A stretch of DNA of 64,000 nucleotides from Sarcocystis neurona (taxonomy: Eukaryota > Apicomplexa > Conoidasida > Eucoccidiorida > Sarcocystidae), in NCBI GenBank assembly GCA_000727475.1, contig KL647296.1:2997960-3061959 (forward strand), given 5' to 3'. The notes beneath the pieces are model-generated. The model was not told the DNA's origin and searched no databases. It was given only the letters and a program-made list of their open reading frames with translations. Position 1 is the stretch's first letter. Each line of letters starts with the position of its first letter. The position numbers were made by a program, and so were the translations under genes. Positions 54,801 through 64,000 of the stretch are shown here, piece by piece.

Positions 54801-57300
54801 GTAGTCAGTCTTGGGGAAATCACTTGTTTGGTGTGCAGGTCTCCCTTGACACACACACGTAGCGGCATATGTATATGTGCGTAGAATCTGCGTCTTCCCT
54901 TATATACGACCAGCGTCTTGTCGTAGGCAAGAGGGGACTGTCACGCCTGTGCCACGAGTTATGGCTCTCCATATGTACCGACGCACCAGTAGTGTGTCTG
55001 TTGATCTGTATAATATTTATTCCTGCTTGATTGTATGTGTTTGTGTGTTTATCGGCTAGGACATAGCCGCTTAGAGCCGTAGATATTGCAAGGACTTGCC
55101 GGTTCGTATACATCTCCTAAGATACATATATCCACATATACGTGTATACAAACCTAAGAAAGTGGGACATACTACTCTTTGAGTAGGTCATGTGGCCACT
55201 ACGTCAACGGCGGCTACAACACAGCCATACGCAGAGAGCACACTAATTTATGCGTGTATATATATATGTATACACATATATATATATGTGCGGAAGTGTG
55301 TGAAAAATTGGGTAGGTGAATATTTCTCGAAGGCCTTTCCGTAACGGGGAAACATGGACTCCTCCTCCGCCTGCGTGCGGGGAGTGTGTGCGGCCAGGCA
55401 CGGAATGAAAAACGCCTCAGCGGGTGTACAGGCGTTGTTTGTACATTCCTCGTCCTTCTAAAACTTGTAAAATTGAATAGCCGTCAAACAAACTCCCCTT
55501 GTCTTTTTGGCGAAGGGAACTGCACCTACTTTCTCAGACACGCGTACAGCAATTTCTCCGGTGTCTGTACGCCCCACCTGTCCATCGGGGGAAAGATCTG
55601 CGGATATTTCTTCGTCTGCAGCGCAAGTATTCCCCAGTAGACTTCACCTGCCCAAAACTACGTCCCCGTACTCCTCTCGTCTCAGCCCGCATCTCTACGT
55701 TGCTATCGGAAGATGAAAAAAGGCACCAGTACACGGAAATTCATGATCCGTGTATGGGTCTTCATGAACGGATGCAACCATGTATACGTGTGTATACACA
55801 TATAGAGATACGTGTCTATATATATACACGTATACGCATGTATACATGTATGAACATGCATGTGAATACGTATATATATATATATATATATAGATCATTG
55901 GGTAAACATTTTTCTCGTACGCGACAGTGTCGAAAGCGAATTTCGCGGCTGTAGGCCTACGCAGCAGCAACTTTGTGCGCACGCTCAGAGTTAATGCAGC
56001 ACCTGCTACTACCACTTCACCCAGAAAGCGTCTGCTGAGAAAGGGGAAACTCTTCACACATATATGTGTACGTCTAGGGACGTATATTTATATGTGTATA
56101 TACGTGTATATTGGTTGCTGCCAATCTCTGCGTACATGTGGGTTCTTGTACATCGCTCCTGCATGTTAGGGCTTCTTTGTCTTTCGCTTGGCTTTCGCTG
56201 TGTCTGGCTTTTCGTCCCTCCTGCATCGGCTTTTCTCGTTACACAGCATCTGCAGCTCTGCAGTATCGTCTGCTTTCCACCTCGCAGCTTCTTTCTTTGG
56301 GAGTATTTGACACAGCGTGCTGCTTCCTTCTCTTCGCCCTCTTCGTTCCTGCACAGATGCCATTCTTCCTTGCCCCCGTCTCTTTCCACATACAGCCTAG
56401 TTCGGGCGTTCTATCATGTCTCTCTGTGCTCTCTCGCAGCCTGCGGATCCATGTAGGCGGGTCACAGTGTACGTGCGTCATACAGAGAGATAAACAGAAA
56501 TTAGGAGGCATGTAAGAGGTGTAGACATGTATATGGATACACGTATTACTCGTACGCATGTCAGGATATACGTGGAGACGGGCCAATCACTCCACGTTGA
56601 TGGGCAAGTAATATCTGAAGAGAAGTCTTTGTGCACGAACGCGAAGAGGTTCTTCCTTCTAGTGATAACAAGTGTGTGCACATGTACGGCTGCTGGGTTT
56701 TGTATATACACGGCTTCTGTTAACTCCACAGTGAGGTCACTTGATGCAGAGGCGTCCTTGGATGTACGTAAAGATGGTGTACACAGGAAGCCTTTGATAT
56801 CGTTCCTCATGGTTCACAAGATACAACCCCAGACACATATATGTATATGTGGTCGCACGTGTACGCAGGAAGCCGCTGACAAGTCACTGTGTGTTTTACA
56901 AATACAGGAGAATACCTGTCCACACATTGATAGATGTAAAAATGCATGTGGATACAGTTCCTCACTTTTCTGTACACAGAATGCGTATGATTTTCTGGGG
57001 TTTTCTGTAGGTGGAAAAAGTAGAAATCTCGACAAACGTTGACGCAAATACAGAGTTTTACGTGTATGCAGTTTTCCATTTTTAAAGCGCACACAGGCTC
57101 TAGGAAGTGTAAGTTTCACAAAGACAGATGTGCACCTATGCGTCCGGCAATACAGAAGTGTAGAAGCACAGGTTTACAAAAAGTGTTCTGTGCACCCTCT
57201 CGCTTAAAACACGCGGGTGCGGCTGTCCCAGGGGGTACGGAATAGTGATATTGCTGCTGATTTTATATTCGCTTTGCCGACACATCCTGTGCACAGGCTG
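54801..57300. other. Mixed stretch with AT microsatellites and no resolved gene
   Basis: AT-rich arrays lie at about 55120-55290 and 55775-55900, with CA/TG-rich DNA from 56520 to 57300. Apart from the possible RRM tail at 55922-56040, frames here are short and unconvincing on both strands. Confidence 0.45.
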
Positions 57301-57308
57301 CTATTTAG

Positions 57309-57705
57309 GTAGCACACCAGGTATACGTGTATGTGCAGGTACACATCCCGTCTATGCATATACGCTGCACATCTTGATAAAGGTGTACGTACACGTATGT
57401 ACGCAGACGCGCATGAAAGTGTGAGTACCTGTCTGCTCATATGTGTAACGTACAGAGTCCAGCTACGCACGTCGACATGAATGCGTATCTGAATGCGCAC
57501 AGATTGTTATCAGGTTAGCACACCATGTATACCTGTGTATGCAGGTATACACTCCATCTACGCGTATACGCTGCACATCTTTATAAATGTGGACGTATAG
57601 GTGTGTGCGCAGACGCACACAAAAGTGTCAATATCTCTCTGTATATACATGTAACGTACAAGGTGCATCCTCATACGTATACGTGTACGTGTATCTGAAT
57701 ACAAT
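57309..57705. repeat. Diverged tandem duplication, period about 204 bp
   Basis: GTAGCACACCAGGTATACGT near 57310 recurs as GTTAGCACACCATGTATACC near 57513. TATACGCTGCACATCTTGAT recurs as TATACGCTGCACATCTTTAT, and TGTAACGTACA occurs in both units. Confidence 0.85.
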
Positions 57706-57710
57706 AGCAG

Positions 57711-58505
57711 ATGAAACTATTGCCTAATTATACACGTGACCGGAATGTCCACGCATGTCTCTGTATTAACGGATACGCCTGTGCTGCGCAGGGCGTGCCC
57801 TGCAATGCATCAACAGCAGCAGCAGCAGCAGAAACTCGGAGGGTGCCTGAGGCGGCAGGCAGCTACTCGGATGTTGACTGCGGCAGCTACGCTACACACA
57901 TGCGCTTCACCCTTTCACCCATTTCTGCCGCAAGACTGCGCCGCAACAGGGGTGCGCTCGCTCAAGTAGCACAACATTGACACTAGGAAACATTAGTTTT
58001 CGCTAAAAAGCAGCGCGACTACAGACTAAACGCCCGAAATTTTCAGCGGCAACAGAACAACTAGGAGACAAACGGAGCAGCGTTTCAAGATAGTACAAAT
58101 ATTACAGTAATAGACTAGCGGAGAAGGAGTAGTACACTGCAGCAGCGCACCAGTGGAGCAAGAGACGAGGAGAGGCTCGTTATCCCGTCGCAGCAACGGT
58201 GCCCCGGATCTCATACTCCTGATCAGTTCTCCACTTTTCTTGTTGCGACATTGCGAAGCAAATGCCGTTGCGGCAGAGACCCCTCCAGAAGAACACAACT
58301 ATGGAGCAAGATTCTTTTTTGCATTTCCGCAACAACAGCGAGCATTTTGCCATCATTGGTGCCCGTTCAACATGCATTTGTACACTCACATGTACATACT
58401 GTCACACTCTCTGTCGTTCTTTTCGGGTATTTGGCGCCTGCGTATGAAGTGTCGGATAACAAGGATTTGCACACGAAGAAATTCTTCGACTGCAAAATGA
58501 CTTGA
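57711..58505 (+). CDS. Two short hypothetical frames, doubtful
   Basis: A frame at 57736-57969 crosses a short CAG tract (CPAMHQQQQQQQKLGGCLRR), with a second frame open over the same DNA. A frame at 58153-58500 reads ETPPEEHNYGARFFFAFPQQ and QRAFCHHWCPFNMHLYTHM. The latter looks like cysteine- and aromatic-rich protein but has no ATG start, splice partner or family I can name. They may be fragments of one spliced gene or chance. Confidence 0.15.
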
Positions 58506-58509
58506 AAGA

Positions 58510-61500
58510 GTAGGCAGTGCAGTGGGTTTCAAAAGCACAATCAAAGAAGAAGTCTCACTTGACGCTGCATCTCAGCGCTAGCAACACGGTCTACCACTTG
58601 ACACACCGTTGGCGACTGTACCCAGCAGCAATCAGGAGGACGTAAACACCTACTTGTTCTCCATCACCAGCTGACAAAAAAAGAGATGCATCGTTGGAAG
58701 CTGTCTTCAGCGGTGCACACGCTGTTCGTTTTTAAATTCCCCCATCCCATACGATGCCCGCTACCTGAGAACCTCGTAGTACGTGCTGAAGAGAGGTGAG
58801 CGTCTAAACATGTTAAGGGGCTTACCGTTGTACTTGTGCTACGTTTTGTGAGTCCGGTGCATCTGCACTTTGTACGAGGAGACCACTACAGAATCTTCTG
58901 CGTGTTAACGCGGCAGCGTGTGGGACAAGATCGCAGGTGGGGGTTACGACGCGCCACCATTCCAAATTGACGTATGTAACACAAAGTGCCTGAGAGCGAA
59001 AATCTGCTTGTGACAGGCATAACGGCGTATGGCCAATGTCCAGGAGATGAAACCCCATGGTGATTATGATTTCTTCCTACACTCTCCAGTAGGCGTATGT
59101 TGACCGTAACAGGTACGGTATCAGGTGTGTACGAAGAAAAAGCTTAACAGCGTACGCCCCTCTTCGTGTGCCTGACTGCAGTTGTTCTAGAATACCACGG
59201 TATTCCTGCATGTCGAACAGACGTGCATCATTAACGTGAAGACAGCAGGCCACATAATCAGTCAGAACTGGGTACAAATTTGTGCGAAACATGTCAGCTA
59301 CGAAACGGTGTGCTGTCCGACTTTGTAGGTTCATTGACGACCGGTGCTCTATGTAGCCGGAGTGGAAACATCGGTCTTAAGCAGATCACTATACCTGATC
59401 ATCGGGTGGATACCCCTCTGTCTATACGTACGTGGGAGAATATGAACTGCGACGCAGCCGGTCCTCCGTGTAAAGTGTGGACTCATCCGGAGACACTGGA
59501 GACATGCACAGGTTCGAGAAAGCACATGGGCGATGGCGATACGCCGATGTGCCTGTGCATATTTTCATGAGCGAGTCTTTCTTTCACCGGATTGGGCAAG
59601 TGGGGGAAGCTACTGTACATCAAAATCCTTTGATTTCAGCAAAAGTGACTGATTTTATGCACTCCCAGACTTTTCCTTACGCACAAGTCCTTGTCCGGCG
59701 CGTCGCCGCTGCTGTCTTATTGTGGTTCACGAATCGCTACTAATCGACAAGTTCACCTGTGTACGTGCATACACCTTTCGTCCTACGCATTGTAGAGCAG
59801 TCATAGGATTGTCGTTCCACTAAGATTCTGCCACTTTCGTCGGGATGTAACAGGCTGTTCTCTTCGTTTTGCTTCGACCACGTCTCTTTCGGAAGAACCC
59901 GCTAGAGGATGAACACATTCCTTCGTAAGTATAAGTCCACACACATTTACCGTACCCAACCAGGTCACCCGGCAGACGGAAGTGCTGCCGAAGCTGATGC
60001 GTTAACGGCCAACGAAGACAGTTTCACTTGTGTGTGTATGTGTGTGTGTGTGTGTATATATGTATACATACATGTGTGTACGGACGTTACCGAGTTGCCA
60101 CGGTCACTATTTGAACTGCTGCTGAGCATGTACGTCGACCGACACTCTGGTGGTACCTTTTTGTTTGTTTTTTCAATGACTGTATAGTGCGTTAATATAA
60201 GACAAAGTGCGCAGGTGGGTTCGGCTGTGCAACCGAAGCTCACGCGTTCACTTGCGTGCCCACACTCAGTTCGCAACGTAATGATTCGCAGGGGTACAAA
60301 TCATAGTGAATACACACGTACACTAGGGTCACGGCGCATTTACGAGATTGTGCGCTGCAATTGACTTGGCAGAATGTGCGTCTACACCTGGCCGTAACAT
60401 CTGTAAGCGGCACAGACACTCCTGAGCGTCAAGGACAGCATGTGCTGCTGAACACAGAATTGCGTAAGTATTCCCATGTAAACTGTGTTGCGTTGATACG
60501 TCTATGCGGTGCACCCAACATACTGAACAAGAGACACGTCTTTACGAACGCATAGTATATTCCTCAACAAAGAGTCACTCAATATAATTTACCACAGACA
60601 GGCAAGTTTAACAATCGAATACCGTATGCCTCAACAAAGTCGCGTGTCACACACTCAGCACACGGATACAGCGGAATAATGCACACAGAGCGCCGACAAA
60701 GAGGCAGTAGTCTGAAACTGCATTACGAAATTGTACTCATTGTTGAGCTCCCCGCACCGCTGGTATGCATATCAGCTCACAGCAACAGCCGCCGCAGCTA
60801 CGACGTTATGTTCTTTTGCGGCCGTGTAACGAAATGCGCTTGAAACGGGAACTGACATACCCATGGATGCACCCACGTGTGTCGAAAGAGTAGATCGCGT
60901 TGCGCGAGAAAAACCCAAAAGGGCAATTCTGCAAAACTCAGCTCTTACAGCTCTGAGATACAAAAGCTTATCTTCGTGAGTGTAAGTACGCATTCAAAAA
61001 TTGGAGTACAAATCGTTACGCTGTACACGGCACCTCCCGGACAACGTTGCGGCAAATATCATAAATACCAAGAATGGTGAAAAATTTTCGTCGCGAGAAA
61101 CACAAGCCGATTATGAAGCAGTTGTTTTCCAGCGAGCTGCGGTCGTCTTGGTGACGTCGGTGTCCACTCCTTGCATGCAAACCTGCGCTAAAAACTGTAG
61201 TTTAGATATACTTCAGAGGTCCGTACGCATTATCCTCCTATGTTCAACGTCTATTTCTAACAGGCGTTGTGCGGCATCAGCCTTGCCGAACGTGCCAGAT
61301 CGTGCAAGATCAACAGAGCCGTGAGATCTTAGAAGGCGTGATTATACGTATCTCAGCAATGACACGAAAAAATGACTGCCGGTAGACAAAGACAATGCGA
61401 CACCGAACTACCAGTTTCCCACGTACATCCTAAACCTCAGGATCAAGGACGTAAATTTGTCATGAATAGATGTGTTCCGTGCAGACTGGATATTAAGTAA

Positions 61501-62840
61501 AGCTCAAGCCCTTCGTATATGCGTCGCACGTGCTTCTGTGGCTCCTCGTCACCCGGCACCCCAGGTGCTTGCGCCTACCTGTTTCGACCTCGTCCATACT
61601 TCGGGCACCGTCTGGGTATGTGGTGCTCATTTCCTATCCTTCTCAGAAGCTGTTCCCGAGAGTGTACCAGTACTCCTAGCGCCCCCTGGTTTTGTGTGCT
61701 TCCGTACACCATCTGCGTCAGGAGTTCTTCCTCACAAAATATCACTACTGTCTTTTGACGGAGAACTCTTTAGTGCGCTGGTGGTTTCTTCTTCTTTTGG
61801 TACGCCAGGGTGCTTGAAGAACGGAGCTGCGCATGAGGATACGCACGGCTCAGTTCATTTGCGCACGCAAAGCACCCAGCCAGGATGAAGACGTCCGCAG
61901 AGACGGAAGCGAAGGCGTGATTCCTGGGGTGGTACAGTTTAAAAAGCATCTCGAACAATCCTCTGCACCCCCCAAACCATCAGACGCGCATGTCTCCAGC
62001 ATGTCGACGGCAAACGCGTGCAAAACAGAGAAAGAGATGCGACCGCGCGTTCATCTTCTACGTGTGTAACCTGTCTGAAAGGAACAATAATTCGTGGAAA
62101 TGTTCCACGCCTTGGGCGTGAAAAACCTATCAACAGTTGTAGAACTCTCCGCGAAGCACCCAGGGACCTACGAAGCACACAACATGCCTAGCTCTGCAGA
62201 AAGTGGCACCTGTTCAATGGGGTTGCCGAAATAACCCTCCTGAATCGCATGGTCCTACAGGAAAGGAACATGACAGCCACGTGCAAAACCGGCCGTCTGA
62301 CAGGATCTTTTTTCTCGTTTCTTCGCATATAGTGCGCGACGTCTTGTACGAAGCGCTTGTACAATGCCGGGAAAGCTTTAAGTCGTTACTTTTCGCCTCC
62401 AGAGGCCCTTCCCTTTCTGGTCTGGAGCGCAAGTCCTTCTCTACAGTGTTCGAGGTAGGCAGACTCAACTGCTAACCTCACTTTAATCTCAGCACTTTTA
62501 CTGTCGAGTTCTTGAATGATGAGCGAGCGATCCCCCTCATGCAGAGATGAGAACTTGCGATAGGAGGACAAGAACACAATGTCGTCTCATAAGGTCTCTG
62601 CATTCGTATTTCATTATTACGATGACAGCCTGTTACAGTCTCGCAAGCGGCCGCGGCTGGCAATTACCGATCGCCGTCGTGGTGATTGCGCGCTTCCCTA
62701 CATTTCACTCGGCTTCGCGTGACAATCCTTTGTCACACACTGTTATGCTTACTCTATTGTGAAGGCGCTTTAGGGTGCGCTTTGGGTGGTGAGCTGACAG
62801 CACTCACCCTTCGCTACCATAAGAGCTTCGTTGCAGACCT
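58510..62840. other. Repeat-poor segment without a defensible gene
   Basis: Ordinary composition. The best frames are 80 codons from an ATG near 59504 (plus; HIFMSESFFHRIGQVGEATV), 86 codons at 59077-59334 (minus) and 139 codons from a non-ATG start at 61472 (plus). None shows a domain, a signal peptide or matching splice sites. A TG run lies at 60035-60060. Confidence 0.45.
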
Positions 62841-63621
62841 CTATATCATGCGTTTCGTACGAGGTGTCGGTCGAGTAGTTGTCGAGCTTGTACTACGTGG
62901 CCACTTCCTACGCGTTCTTGAGGTGATTGTTGTTGTTGTTGTTGTTGTGGTCGACGTCGTTCTTGTAGTAGTTGTCGTTGTCGTCGTTGAAGTCGTTGTT
63001 GTGGATGTAGTAGTTGAAGTGGAAGAGGGCGCGACGGTGGACGGTAATGTAGGTCCAACCCTGCCGACGGGCGACGGTGTCACCGGCGTGGAGAGCACAG
63101 GGAAGCTGCTCCGGACGCGTGTGGCATTAGAAGCGGGCACTCCTGACGCGTTATTATGCACAACAGTGAAGTACCACAGGGCTTCGACAGCCGTGCGGGC
63201 CGCGACGGCTTTTTTTATCTTCTTAAACACCTCGAGGAAATCAGCCTCGAGATCACCAGAAGATTCACCTTCAGTAAGGCTGTATTCCCCTTCCGGATAA
63301 CCAGAAGAGACCTCGGATTCACGACGGGTGTGTGGCACGTCACGGAGCCAATTAGCAAAAAAATCTCCTGCCGGCATATTTAAATCGTCCGCAGCTTTCC
63401 CTGGCCCGCGCATGTAGTAGGGCGTCATAGAACTGCTCGAAGAAGATGAGTCGTCAGGGAGGCCTGCCGACACCGCGGCTATGCACCAAGGAAGAGCTGT
63501 GCAGACCACAAAATTATTCCAGAGTTCGTCAGATATTAGAGAGCTGTGTATTCTTAAAACGTATCATGATGTGGAGCTTACCCGAAAGAAGAAGGGGCAC
63601 TGCGCACTTTAGCAAGAACAT
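62841..63621 (-). CDS. Secreted poly-Thr, mucin-like protein (two exons, 231 residues)
   Basis: Exon 1, 63621-63582, encodes MFLLKCAVPLLLS plus one base and ends at donor G|GTAAGC. An 85-bp intron ends at TCTGCACAG. Exon 2, 63496-62841, continues in phase as ALPWCIAAVSAG. The join makes a classical signal peptide with cleavage near residue 24, so the protein enters the secretory pathway. The mature part has a Ser run, an acidic middle, a Lys/Ala helix FLEVFKKIKKAVAARTAVEA, two N-glycosylation sequons (NAS, NAT), a Pro/Thr/Ser stretch and then about 50 residues mostly Thr, a likely O-glycosylation region. The C terminus is basic (TPRTKRMI); no GPI signal or membrane helix is seen, unless another exon follows. 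It resembles secreted or surface mucin-like coccidian proteins in style, not in sequence. The CAG style of the other genes is absent. Confidence 0.62.
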
Positions 63622-64000
63622 CGGCAAATCCAACCAGCAGCAGAAATAATCTTTAACAATGTCCAGTGCCACTGCGGACGACCTTCTAAGTGCTGGCTAC
63701 GATCAGTCAGCGGAACAGTGCGAGAAAGTGCACGAGCAGCGAGTTAGGTTATGTACAAATTCAAGGCGAAGTTCATTTTCCGATAACAGGAGGGCGTGTA
63801 TTTATATCGGGCTGTGTTAAATGTCAAGAATTTAGACAAACGAAAGCAAACCATAAGGGGCACCAGCGTCTTCTTCTTACTAAGACAATGTTATTGAACA
63901 CGAATTATTCTTCGAGCGGGTAGCACAAGGGTTGAACGGGAGTCGAGAACGCGCGCTGTTGACAAGCATTTCAAAGCGCTGGAGCGCGCCACCACGGTGA
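63622..64000. other. Upstream flank of the secreted-protein gene
   Basis: Should contain its promoter and 5' untranslated region. No recognisable element or other gene is seen before the window ends. Confidence 0.4.

Noticed and set aside
54471..54854. Minus-strand Gln-rich frame
   Set aside because: Its non-repeat part is less protein-like than the plus-strand reading VLLMSNVLDEPGAPSKY flanked by splice sites. Not fully excluded.
62686..63300. Plus-strand frame of 204 codons rich in Val
   Set aside because: It is the complement of the poly-Thr codons of the secreted protein, which has a signal peptide and a phase-correct intron.
63497..63581. Shorter 38-bp intron alternative in the secreted-protein gene (acceptor after AATACACAG)
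   Set aside because: Its phase does not match exon 1, whereas the 85-bp intron is in phase and completes a signal peptide.

Overview
This window is nuclear DNA of a coccidian apicomplexan, most likely an Eimeria-type genome. Three things in the sequence point there: dense in-frame CAG tracts that give long Gln, Ser and Ala runs, dispersed TATATG/ACACAT arrays, and a mosaic of repeat-rich stretches (about 0.1-6.3, 9.4-38.1 and 45.6-57.7 kb) alternating with repeat-poor ones (about 6.5-9.4, 39.3-45.6 and 57.7-64 kb). Alternating R and P segments and homopolymeric amino-acid repeats are established features of Eimeria. I saw no rRNA, tRNA, CRISPR or telomere repeat. Most long open frames are artefacts, because CAG/CTG repeats contain no stop codon in any of the six frames. 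I therefore trusted protein-like sequence, splice sites and codon phase over ORF length.

Region by region. At 1.7-2.8 kb (minus) lies the first exon of a HAD-family phosphatase that runs off the left edge. At 9.4-12.1 kb (minus) a four-exon gene of unknown function can be assembled. It starts 149 bp from, and diverges from, the centrepiece of the window. That centrepiece is a gene spanning 12.2-38.1 kb (plus). I assemble it into seven exons joined by six phase-compatible introns, giving a predicted protein of about 7,000 residues: a huge low-complexity N-terminal region, an RCC1 beta-propeller of seven blades, a hydrophobic multi-pass segment, and a Gln-rich tail. The first three introns are strongly supported because they rejoin RCC1 repeats. 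The last three are weaker. From 38.1 to 46.4 kb there is repeat-poor DNA with old tandem duplications, a possible retroelement scrap and a small diverged coding-like repeat, but no gene I can defend. A nuclear-looking Ser/Ala/Gln-rich gene starts at 46.4 kb (plus). From 50 to 56 kb are long CTG tracts with short plus-strand exons between them; one set joins in phase, and one exon resembles the start of an RRM/UHM domain. At 62.8-63.6 kb (minus) a two-exon gene encodes a secreted, poly-Thr, mucin-like protein.

A recurring pattern links these genes. CAG dominates the sense strand of exons, whereas the long introns are dominated by CTG. This repeat polarity helped to call strands and introns and may itself matter to splicing. 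No operon-like or pathway relationship between the genes is visible.
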